Positions 1 to 6,535 of a DNA stretch of 7,352 nt are shown here, in pieces. A model generated the notes under the pieces. That model worked only from the letters and a program-made list of their open reading frames with translations, made no database searches and had not been told where the DNA came from. Each line of letters starts with the position of its first letter. Within the stretch, counting starts at the first letter, position 1. Source of the stretch: an uncultured Bacteroidota bacterium (GTDB lineage: Bacteria; Bacteroidota; Bacteroidia; Chitinophagales; Chitinophagaceae); NCBI GenBank assembly GCA_903879995.1, contig CAIRNW010000205.1, positions 1 through 7,352 of the forward strand, written 5' to 3'. The position numbers were made by a program, and so were the translations under genes.

Positions 1-79
1 CCCATTCCGAACAGAGAAGTTAAGTCCCTCATGGCCGATGGTACTGCACAACAATGCGGGAGAGTAGGTAGCTGCCATA
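1..79 (+). rRNA. rrf: 5S ribosomal RNA, 3' part (5' end outside the window)
   Basis: This is the 3' two thirds of a 5S rRNA, the small RNA of the large ribosomal subunit. The window opens inside the conserved CCATTCCGAACAGAGAAGTTAAG segment, which continues through GCCGATGGTACTGC and ends with GGGAGAGTAGGTAGCTGCCA. These blocks are diagnostic of bacterial 5S and match the Bacteroidota style. The first 35-40 bases lie to the left of the window, so the closing helix cannot be checked and the exact 3' end is uncertain by a few bases. A terminator follows within ten bases, so this is the last gene of an rRNA operon read left to right. Confidence 0.95.
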
Positions 80-85
80 TTTATT

Positions 86-117
86 AGCCCAATCGGTTTC
101 CGGTTGGGCTTTTTTGT
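86..117 (+). terminator. intrinsic terminator of the rRNA operon
   Basis: AGCCCAATCGG (86-96) and CCGGTTGGGCT (100-110) pair over 11 positions, including one G-U pair, around a TTT loop. A T-rich tail follows (TTTTTTGTTT from 110). It starts a few bases after the 5S 3' end, as expected for the end of an rrn operon. Confidence 0.93.
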
Positions 118-164
118 TTCCATCAATAGCCTCTACTCAATAATTCTAATGGATATGTAGTGCG

Positions 165-196
165 ATTGGGGTTACATCAAAGTGAGATTAGGTTTG
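165..196 (+). promoter_or_regulatory. possible Bacteroidota-type promoter reading into the inverted repeat
   Basis: ATTG (165-168), a 20-base spacer and TAGGTTTG (189-196) fit the Bacteroidota vegetative promoter pattern TTTG-N19-21-TAnnTTTG. The -7 box is a full match and the -33 box has one mismatch. Transcription would start near 203, inside the left arm of the inverted repeat, and no protein gene lies downstream on this strand before the convergent peptidase gene. The match could be chance, or the site could drive a small RNA. Confidence 0.35.
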
Positions 197-300
197 GAAT
201 GTCTGTGAGTGGGATGTTTAAACAGCACGGCATCTTGAAGGATGCAAATGAAAATCTTTTTACCGTGCTGTTTTTATCCCACGAACTGACATTCCAAACC
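191..300. repeat. 110-base imperfect inverted repeat (long hairpin)
   Basis: The arms 191-230 and 263-300 are near-complementary. The outer 13 bases pair perfectly (GGTTTGGAATGTC with GACATTCCAAACC). A middle block of 6 (TGGGAT at 210-215 with ATCCCA at 276-281) and an inner block of 11 (AAACAGCACGG at 220-230 with CCGTGCTGTTT at 263-273) are separated by small bulges. The 32-base loop holds a short GCATC/GATGC pairing. It lies between the rRNA terminator and the 3' end of the convergent M14 peptidase gene, with its right arm 11 bases from that stop codon. On the plus strand the inner stem runs into TTTTT (271-275), which resembles a terminator apart from the large loop. No flanking direct repeat is visible. 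It could be a small RNA, a bidirectional terminator, or one copy of a dispersed palindromic repeat. Confidence 0.8.
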
Positions 301-311
301 AAGTCCTACTA

Positions 312-2045
312 TCATAGAACTCTAAATACCGGATAGCGATTATAGTCTGGTTCGGCCCAAGGGGAATTTTTATAGACAAAATCCAATTGTGCTCGGGCGC
401 TTTTTGCAAAGCTTGTGTCCTTGTTCCTTCGTTGTTCTAGTTCCGCTTTAAGTGCGGGATTCTCCTTTAGGTATTGGGCAGCTTTATCTTCAAATACATA
501 GGCAGAATAGCCCTCTTTTTGCCCCAGGATGGCATCAAAAAAGTTCCAAGCAAAGTAGGAGTCCTCTGCCTGGGGCTCCAGTGTTTCAATTAAGAATCGG
601 TTAGCTGGTTGATTAAGGTTGATGAGGATGTCTCCTTTTCGGAAAGTTTTTACTCCTTTTTGTTTGCTAACTACTACATCACTATTCAAATGATGCATCT
701 CATACTGTCGGGGAGTTGTTTTGTAGTCCTCTATTCTGTACCATTCAACCTCAAGCGTAGTATCTTTTTTTAGTACACTCATTTGTACCTTATTTACCAA
801 AAGGCGGTCAATGACCTTCCACCATCCTTGTGGTATGATGTATGCTTTTGGTTTTACGATGTTCAAATCCGGAACAAATTTGTCAACCACTTTTACGGTT
901 TTAGTAAATGGTTTTGAACGGTCATAATACAATCTATTCAGCCCAGAAACTTCGCTCGGTTTATTTCCGGACTCAAACCCTTTAAATACATACTCGGTAT
1001 AACCGGTTCGGTCTAATTTCCATTTGATCGGAAATTTTTCAGCGTTGGCCGCTACGCGCTTAGTATCCTTTCGCAAGGATTTTATTTTATCGCCATTTTT
1101 CCCAGTGAATGCCACAAAGGTTTCCATCAAGGCGAGGGTGGCCATCACCCGTTGGTCATAGGGCTTGAGCATATGTGTTTCTGGAACAAATGCAAAGCTG
1201 TGCCACAGGGTAGCGTACCCGCTGGTATAACGGGGGCTGTCCCAGTAGGTACTCCAACCATTTTCCGGTTTATCACCATATGCGTTTACATAGGGGACCA
1301 TGTCATAGCCCTTCTCTTTCATTCCTGCATACAAGGCGGGTTCAAATTGAGCCCTTAGAAATTGTTCCATTACTCCTCCCAATTTACTGGGTTGACTGGT
1401 TAGTAAGGTCATTATATGTTGATAGTCGGCTCCGTTGCTTACGTGGTTGTCAATAAAAACATCTGGATCGCATTCCTGAAAAATGGCACTGAATGACAGC
1501 GCCTCTTTGGAATCGCATTTTATAAAATCCCTATTTAAATCTAGGTATTGTGAATTGCCTCTCGACCCAAATGCAACTGGACCTTCCTGGTCCACTCTAA
1601 AGTTGGTGCTTCTATTCAAACAGCCTCCAATATTGTATACCGGGATAATGGCTAGTACAAGTTGGGGGGGGAGTATCAATTTTTTTTCAATCACTTTTTT
1701 TGCAAGTAACATACTGGCATCAATTCCATCAGGCTCACCAGGGTGAATACCATTATTCACCAAAATAATAGTGGCACCCGCTTCTCTTGCAATGTGAATT
1801 GAGTTATATCCTTTGCTACTTAAGATTGCTAAATGGAGCGGGAATCCAGCATCCGTAGGTCCTTTTGTTGTTAGCGTTAAAAGTGGGGAGATTTGATCGG
1901 CTTTTTTCCACCACTCAATAATTTCCTCATAGGTGGGTGTTTCTTTTCCCTGTGATTTTTCAAATCGGGTTTGTAGGGTGCTTTGTCCATAAAGAACTCC
2001 TATTGCAAAAAATAGGCTTACCACCAAAGTAATAACGTTGCGCAT
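312..2045 (-). CDS. secreted M14-family zinc carboxypeptidase
   Basis: This is a metallopeptidase of the M14 (zinc carboxypeptidase) family, 577 residues from the start chosen here. Residues 1-22 form a signal peptide: MRN, a hydrophobic stretch, then a likely cleavage near LYG-QS. With no lipobox cysteine, the enzyme is probably periplasmic or secreted. The zinc-binding HxxE is HPGE at H101-E104, the third zinc ligand is H201 in IDNHVSNG, the substrate-carboxylate pair is N171-R172 in LDLNRDF, and the catalytic glutamate is probably E289 in VPETH. All key residues are present, so the enzyme is likely active; its substrate cannot be told. The roughly 250 residues after the catalytic domain are not recognised. 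The frame is open to 2087, but that start lies inside the rpsT terminator, so the ATG at 2043-2045, which directly begins the signal peptide, is preferred. No good promoter is seen in the 30-odd bases before it; read-through from rpsT is possible. The gene contains C8 and A8 runs close together (1664-1687). Confidence 0.88.
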   Translation of the reverse strand: MRNVITLVVSLFFAIGVLYGQSTLQTRFEKSQGKETPTYEEIIEWWKKADQISPLLTLTTKGPTDAGFPLHLAILSSKGYNSIHIAREAGATIILVNNGIHPGEPDGIDASMLLAKKVIEKKLILPPQLVLAIIPVYNIGGCLNRSTNFRVDQEGPVAFGSRGNSQYLDLNRDFIKCDSKEALSFSAIFQECDPDVFIDNHVSNGADYQHIMTLLTSQPSKLGGVMEQFLRAQFEPALYAGMKEKGYDMVPYVNAYGDKPENGWSTYWDSPRYTSGYATLWHSFAFVPETHMLKPYDQRVMATLALMETFVAFTGKNGDKIKSLRKDTKRVAANAEKFPIKWKLDRTGYTEYVFKGFESGNKPSEVSGLNRLYYDRSKPFTKTVKVVDKFVPDLNIVKPKAYIIPQGWWKVIDRLLVNKVQMSVLKKDTTLEVEWYRIEDYKTTPRQYEMHHLNSDVVVSKQKGVKTFRKGDILINLNQPANRFLIETLEPQAEDSYFAWNFFDAILGQKEGYSAYVFEDKAAQYLKENPALKAELEQRRNKDTSFAKSARAQLDFVYKNSPWAEPDYNRYPVFRVL

Positions 2046-2075
2046 AAGGGACCTTTTTATAAAAGTAAGGGAAAT

Positions 2076-2103
2076 AAAAAAAGGCACCCTGTGGGTGCCT
2101 TTT
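2076..2103 (-). terminator. intrinsic terminator of rpsT
   Basis: Read on the minus strand, AGGCACCC and GGGTGCCT pair perfectly around a three-base loop (2082-2100). Flanking A/T pairs extend the stem, and a run of seven T follows (2082 down to 2076). It begins about 20 bases after the rpsT stop codon. The stem has A tracts on one side and T tracts on the other, so it may also work weakly on the plus strand. It separates rpsT from the M14 peptidase gene, which starts about 30 bases further on. Confidence 0.88.
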
Positions 2104-2123
2104 CAAAAATATAGTTTTGCTAA

Positions 2124-2375
2124 TTACTTAGCAGCATTTACTTTTTTTGCCAATTTGCTCTTCAGATTAGCCGCTTTATTCTTGTGAATGATACCACGCT
2201 TGGCTAATTTATCAATCATGGCAGCTACTGAGGGAAGTTGTTCCTTCATTTCGCTGGTTCCAGCCGCCTTAAGATCGCGGATTGCATTACGGGTTGTTTT
2301 TCCGTAATATTTGTTACGTTCGCGACGCTTTGCAGCTTGGCGGGCGTCTTTTTTGGTAGCACTATGGTTAGCCAT
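2124..2375 (-). CDS. rpsT: 30S ribosomal protein S20
   Basis: Small basic protein of 83 residues that binds 16S rRNA and helps assemble the 30S subunit. It has the typical S20 sequence: an N-terminal MANHSATKKDARQAAKRRERN, a lysine/arginine-rich helical body, and the conserved C-terminal segment IDKLAKRGIIHKNKAANLKSKL (residues 54-75). The length is normal for the family. The ATG is the only sensible start, since the family begins MANHxxxxK. A promoter matching the Bacteroidota pattern lies just upstream, giving a leader of only about 15 bases with no Shine-Dalgarno site. A terminator follows the stop, so the gene is mainly a single transcription unit. It is divergent from sucA, and their control regions overlap. 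Confidence 0.97.
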   Translation of the reverse strand: MANHSATKKDARQAAKRRERNKYYGKTTRNAIRDLKAAGTSEMKEQLPSVAAMIDKLAKRGIIHKNKAANLKSKLAKKVNAAK

Positions 2376-2384
2376 CTAGCTTTG
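2352..2384 (+). promoter_or_regulatory. possible sucAB promoter, overlapping the rpsT start
   Basis: TTTG (2352-2355), a 21-base spacer and TAGCTTTG (2377-2384) match the Bacteroidota pattern TTTG-N19-21-TAnnTTTG in both boxes. Transcription would begin near 2391 and give sucA a leader of about 140 bases. It is the best plus-strand match between rpsT and sucA. A nearer candidate, TAGATTTT at 2478-2485, lacks a proper -33 box. The site sits over the first codons of rpsT, so coding constraint may explain part of the match. Confidence 0.4.
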
Positions 2385-2396
2385 TTTTAAGGGGGG

Positions 2397-2428
2397 CAAA
2401 GATAAGGAATACCTCCTTTTTGGCCAAA
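2397..2428 (-). promoter_or_regulatory. rpsT promoter, Bacteroidota type
   Basis: On the minus strand, TTTG (2428-2425), a 20-base spacer and TATCTTTG (2404-2397) match the TTTG-N19-21-TAnnTTTG consensus exactly in both boxes and in spacing. The expected transcription start near 2390 leaves a leader of about 15 bases before the rpsT ATG. This is the best promoter match in the window and a main reason for assigning the DNA to the Bacteroidota. Confidence 0.7.
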
Positions 2429-2533
2429 TTTATCCCATCTCCCTGTACTCGAATCCTTTAGGGGACTTCCCAGTTCGTAGATTTTGAACGATATTTGTGT
2501 CCCAAACCGGGGATATCTAACACCTTGACATTC

Positions 2534-5284
2534 ATGAAGGATTTTTCCTACGTAACCCAATCGCATCCTGCTTACATTGAAAGCCTGTATCAGGACTTTG
2601 TAAAAGATCCACAATCCGTGGATGCTGACCTAAGAAAATTTTTTGAGGGATTTGATTTTGCAGTTCATGCTGGAAAACTTTCCAGCGGGATTTCATCACC
2701 CGTTAATACAGCAAAGGGTGAAGCAGTTTCATCCGATTGGCAAGCAGAAATTAAGGTTTATCGATTGATTCTGGGTTATAGAAATAAAGGACATTTAATT
2801 GCTACTACTAATCCAATTCGTACACGTAAAGATCGCGGGGCACATATTAAACTAGAAGATTTTGGATTGTCTGAGCAGGATTTAGAAAAAACTTTTCAAG
2901 TGGGTCAGTTAGTGGGCTTACCCAATTCCTCACTACGAGTGATTCTTGAAAAGTTAAATAGTAGTTATGCATCCAGTGTAGGAGTAGAATTCAAATATAT
3001 TAGTGATCCCGTTAAAACTGATTGGATTACGGAGGCTATTGAACATCGACTCTATAAGCCGCTTCCAATTGAACAAAAACGCCGTGTGTTAGAAAAACTT
3101 AATCAGGGCGTTATGTTTGAGCGCTTCTTACACACCAAATATGTTGGACAAAAGCGTTTTTCACTAGAGGGTGGCGAAACTACTATTGCAGCTTTAGATG
3201 CAATCATCAATGCTGCTGCTTCTCATGATGTCAAAGAGGTAGTGATTGGTATGGCGCATCGGGGAAGATTAAATGTACTAGCCAATGTCATGGGTAAAAC
3301 CTATGAATATATTTTTAGTGAGTTTGAAGGGACTGCAAAGGTTGATCAAACAATGGGAAGTGGAGATGTGAAATATCACATGGGATATGGTAGTGAGGTG
3401 AAAACAACAGCGGATAAAACCATTAGTTTAAAACTAATGCCCAATCCTTCTCATTTGGAAGCTGTCAATCCTGTTGTATTAGGTTTTTCCAGAGCCAAGG
3501 CGGATGTGATGCATGGATCAAACTTCAATCAGATTCTTCCTATACTAATTCATGGGGATGCTTCGATAGCTGGGCAAGGCATTGTGTATGAGGTTTTGCA
3601 AATGAGTCATCTTGAAGGGTATCATACAGGGGGCACACTACATTTCATCATAAACAATCAGATTGGGTTTACAACTGATTTTGAAGATGCGCGTAGTTCT
3701 GATTACTGTACTTCCTTAGCCGCTGCCATTCAAGCACCCGTTTTTCACGTGAATGGAGATGATCCGGAAGCTGTAGTTCGTTGTGTAGAAATTGCTACTG
3801 CTTATCGTCAGCAATTTCATCAGGATGTATTCATCGATATGGTATGCTATCGAAGACATGGGCATAACGAAGGAGATGATCCAAAATTCACGCAGCCTCA
3901 TTTATATCAGCTGATTGAAAAGCATGCAAATCCAAGAGAGATTTATATCAACAAGCTTTTACAACAGGGTGATACAGAATTGCAGTCCTTGGCCCGAGAG
4001 ATGGAAAAAAAGTTCTGGCAGGATTTGCAAGAGCGATTGGATGAGGTAAAACAAAATCCATTACCCTACCAATATCAACCCCCAGAGTTGGAGTGGAAAA
4101 AATTAAGAAGAGCAACATCCGCAGACTTTTTAAGTTCACCCGATACCGCTGTTCCCGCTTCAACAATCAAGGAATTACTCAATGCCTTACTGATTTGGCC
4201 ATCAGATTTTAAGCCATTAAGAAAGGTGGAGAAGATTTTACAGGAAAAAACAAAGCTGCTCGAACAAGAATCAAAAATAGATTGGGCTACGGCAGAATTA
4301 CTAGCCTATGCAAGCTTGCTCCGTGAAGGAAAAGATGTTCGATTAAGTGGACAAGATGTTCGGCGTGGTACATTTTCGCATCGTCATGCAGTGTTACGCG
4401 ATGAGACCAACGACAAGCCCTATAATCGACTCTCTAACGTTCCGGGCGCTACAGGCCAGTTTAGAATTTATAACTCATTATTGAGTGAATACGGTGTGCT
4501 AGGATTTGAATATGGGTATGCGTTAGCTAATCCACAGGCACTGGTGGTATGGGAAGCACAATTTGGTGATTTTGCCAATGGAGCGCAAACGCTTATCGAT
4601 CAATTTATCGCGGCTGGTGAGCAAAAGTGGAATCGGATGAATGGAGTCACTTTATTACTCCCCCATGGGTACGAAGGGCAGGGACCGGAACACAGTAGTG
4701 CTCGTTTGGAACGATTTTTACAATTGGCGGCTGAATTAAATATTATTGTAACCAATGTTACTACGGCAGCAAACTTGTTTCACTTACTGCGTCGTCAGTT
4801 GACTTGGCCATTTAGAAAGCCATTGATAAATTTTTCTCCGAAGGCAAATCTTCGTCATCCAGGATCGTATTCTTCTTTGCAGCACTTTACACATGCAAAG
4901 TTTCAAGAAGTAATTGATGACGAAACTGTACAGTCAACGGATGTAAAAAAAGTATTGCTGTGTGCAGGTAAGATTTATTTTGAATTGAATGAGAAGCGTG
5001 AGAAAGAAGCAAGAAAAGATATTGCTATCATTCGTTTGGAGCAATTGTATCCGTTACCATTGAATCAACTGGAGGCGTTGCAGCAACGATATCCTGGCGC
5101 TACTTGGTTTTGGGTTCAAGAGGAACCCCAAAACATGGGTGCTGCATCTTATCTTAAAATGCAATGGCGTGGCGTGAACTTTGGTGTAATTAGCAGGCAG
5201 CCCTCCGCTTCAACGGCAACGGGCTATAACAAAATTCATATCAAAGAACAAGCAGAGATAATAGACACCGCATTTAATGTTTAA
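2534..5284 (+). CDS. sucA: 2-oxoglutarate dehydrogenase E1 component
   Basis: Thiamine-diphosphate-dependent E1 subunit of the 2-oxoglutarate dehydrogenase complex. In the cytoplasm it decarboxylates 2-oxoglutarate and passes the succinyl group to the lipoyl arm of SucB, in the TCA cycle. Numbered from the ATG at 2534 (916 residues), it shows the N-terminal E1o segment SHPAYIESLYQDF (residues 10-22), AHRGRLN (241-247), NPSHLEAVNPVV (304-315), the cofactor motif GDASIAGQG (341-349) with INNQIGFTT downstream, and RRHGHNEGDDP (440-450). The C-terminal transketolase-like part has RGTFSHRH, WEAQFGDFANGAQ and HGYEGQGPEHSSARLER. Length and motifs are those of a complete enzyme. The frame opens at a TTG at 2495, but the 13 extra residues do not look like E1, so the ATG at 2534 is preferred. 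Only 15 bases separate it from sucB, so the two form an operon. There is no fused E2-type domain as in mycobacterial Kgd. Confidence 0.97.
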   Translation: MKDFSYVTQSHPAYIESLYQDFVKDPQSVDADLRKFFEGFDFAVHAGKLSSGISSPVNTAKGEAVSSDWQAEIKVYRLILGYRNKGHLIATTNPIRTRKDRGAHIKLEDFGLSEQDLEKTFQVGQLVGLPNSSLRVILEKLNSSYASSVGVEFKYISDPVKTDWITEAIEHRLYKPLPIEQKRRVLEKLNQGVMFERFLHTKYVGQKRFSLEGGETTIAALDAIINAAASHDVKEVVIGMAHRGRLNVLANVMGKTYEYIFSEFEGTAKVDQTMGSGDVKYHMGYGSEVKTTADKTISLKLMPNPSHLEAVNPVVLGFSRAKADVMHGSNFNQILPILIHGDASIAGQGIVYEVLQMSHLEGYHTGGTLHFIINNQIGFTTDFEDARSSDYCTSLAAAIQAPVFHVNGDDPEAVVRCVEIATAYRQQFHQDVFIDMVCYRRHGHNEGDDPKFTQPHLYQLIEKHANPREIYINKLLQQGDTELQSLAREMEKKFWQDLQERLDEVKQNPLPYQYQPPELEWKKLRRATSADFLSSPDTAVPASTIKELLNALLIWPSDFKPLRKVEKILQEKTKLLEQESKIDWATAELLAYASLLREGKDVRLSGQDVRRGTFSHRHAVLRDETNDKPYNRLSNVPGATGQFRIYNSLLSEYGVLGFEYGYALANPQALVVWEAQFGDFANGAQTLIDQFIAAGEQKWNRMNGVTLLLPHGYEGQGPEHSSARLERFLQLAAELNIIVTNVTTAANLFHLLRRQLTWPFRKPLINFSPKANLRHPGSYSSLQHFTHAKFQEVIDDETVQSTDVKKVLLCAGKIYFELNEKREKEARKDIAIIRLEQLYPLPLNQLEALQQRYPGATWFWVQEEPQNMGAASYLKMQWRGVNFGVISRQPSASTATGYNKIHIKEQAEIIDTAFNV

Positions 5285-5299
5285 TTAAGTAAACTATCT

Positions 5300-6535
5300 A
5301 TGATAGAGATTAAAGTACCCACCGTTGGCGAGTCCATTTCAGAAGTACAATTACTTCGCTGGAATAAAAAAACAGGGGAGTATGTTGAAAGAGACGAGGT
5401 GATTGCTGAGCTTGAAAGTGAAAAAGCAACTTTTGAGGTCAATGCAGAGAAGGCTGGGGTGCTGACTACTATTGCTGCCGAAGGTGATCAATTAAAAATC
5501 GGAGAATTGTTAGCCACCATTGACGATACCGCTAAGGCGATTTCTCCCAAAGTTGAAATAACTGCACCAAAACCTCCAGTTGTAACCACTGTTCAAACAG
5601 CAGTTCCTGATACTAAACCAGCTGTGCCTCAAACGGCTCCGGTTGATGTAAAAGCAACACCGCTTGCATCAGCTATGCTAGCCGAGAAAAAAATTGATCT
5701 CGCACAAGTAAAAGCTACTGGTCCTCAAGGAAAAATAGTCAAAGATGATGTGCTCAAAGCACTGGAGCAACCTGGTCGTATTCCATTTGAAAATCAGGGC
5801 TTGTCTACTCGGGAAGAGCGTAAAGAGAAGATGAGTAATCTTCGGAAGACTATCGCAAAGCGATTAGTCGAGGCAAAAAATGGTACAGCCATGTTGACTA
5901 CATTTAATGAGGTTGACATGAGTGCTATTCTTGCTATCCGAGCTACGCATAAAGATAAATTTAAGGAAGTGCATGGGGTAGGGCTTGGTTTTATGAGCTT
6001 CTTTGCCAAAGCATGCTCTGTGGCATTACGCGAATGGCCTTCTGTAAATGCTTCCATTGATGCCGACACGATATTATATCATGATTATGCTGATATTAGC
6101 ATTGCAGTTAGTACACCGCGTGGTCTTACGGTTCCAGTAATGAGAAATGTGGAGAGCATGAGTATGGCAGATGTGGAGAAAAAAGTGGCTGAGTTAGCGG
6201 TAAAAGCAAGGGATAGTAAGTTGACTGCAGAAGAATTAACGGGCGGTACATTCACAATCACTAATGGTGGTGTATTTGGTTCGCTGATGAGTACACCAAT
6301 TATCAATGCTCCTCAGAGTGCAATTTTGGGAATGCATAAAATTCAGGAAAGACCCATGGTTGAAAAAGGGCAGGTGGTGGTTCGTCCTATGATGTATCTG
6401 GCACTTAGTTACGATCATCGAATCATTGACGGAAGAGAGTCAGTTGGATTTTTAGTGCGCGTAAAAGAGCTATTAGAGAATCCTGCACAATTATTGATCG
6501 GCAAAGACCCGGTCAAAACACTTCTAGAGATTTGA
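5300..6535 (+). CDS. sucB: dihydrolipoyllysine-residue succinyltransferase (2-oxoglutarate dehydrogenase E2)
   Basis: E2 core of the 2-oxoglutarate dehydrogenase complex; it moves the succinyl group from its lipoyl lysine to CoA. The 411-residue protein has the usual three parts. An N-terminal lipoyl domain (about 1-77) carries the lipoylated lysine K42 in [11 protein letters not shown]. After an Ala/Pro/Val/Thr-rich flexible linker (about 85-118) comes a peripheral subunit-binding domain (about 119-155, with [14 protein letters not shown] and [11 protein letters not shown]) for E1/E3 docking. The catalytic acyltransferase domain (about 175-411) has [12 protein letters not shown] and the active-site motif HRIIDG with H373 and D377. 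A single lipoyl domain and placement directly after sucA argue for the succinyl rather than the acetyl enzyme. The ATG at 5300 starts exactly at the lipoyl domain ([12 protein letters not shown]). The last four bases, TTGA, appear to contain the start of the next gene. Confidence 0.96.
   Translation: MIEIKVPTVGESISEVQLLRWNKKTGEYVERDEVIAELESEKATFEVNAEKAGVLTTIAAEGDQLKIGELLATIDDTAKAISPKVEITAPKPPVVTTVQTAVPDTKPAVPQTAPVDVKATPLASAMLAEKKIDLAQVKATGPQGKIVKDDVLKALEQPGRIPFENQGLSTREERKEKMSNLRKTIAKRLVEAKNGTAMLTTFNEVDMSAILAIRATHKDKFKEVHGVGLGFMSFFAKACSVALREWPSVNASIDADTILYHDYADISIAVSTPRGLTVPVMRNVESMSMADVEKKVAELAVKARDSKLTAEELTGGTFTITNGGVFGSLMSTPIINAPQSAILGMHKIQERPMVEKGQVVVRPMMYLALSYDHRIIDGRESVGFLVRVKELLENPAQLLIGKDPVKTLLEI

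Noticed and set aside
1152..1746. Plus-strand open frames of 68 and 87 codons at 1152-1358 and 1483-1746
   Set aside because: They lie opposite the well-supported M14 peptidase gene, have no recognisable protein features and no translation signals.
2046..2087. Upstream start of the M14 peptidase at 2087, adding 14 residues
   Set aside because: That start codon lies inside the rpsT terminator stem, and the added residues would sit in front of a complete signal peptide.
2104..2111. TATTTTTG on the minus strand as a promoter for the M14 peptidase
   Set aside because: It has no -33 partner and lies upstream of the rpsT terminator, so a transcript from it would be stopped before the gene.
2495..2533. 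TTG start for sucA at 2495
   Set aside because: The 13 extra residues, rich in Pro, Gly and Thr, do not resemble E1 N-termini, and the ATG at 2534 directly precedes the conserved segment.
2387..2614. Minus-strand open frame of 75 codons between rpsT and sucA
   Set aside because: It overlaps the rpsT promoter and the sucA start, and its product has no recognisable features.
3716..4166. Minus-strand open frames of 61 and 72 codons opposite sucA
   Set aside because: They are antisense shadows of the conserved E1 coding sequence.
5794..6418. Minus-strand open frames of 91, 73 and 60 codons opposite sucB
   Set aside because: They are antisense to the catalytic domain of SucB, and two of them overlap each other.
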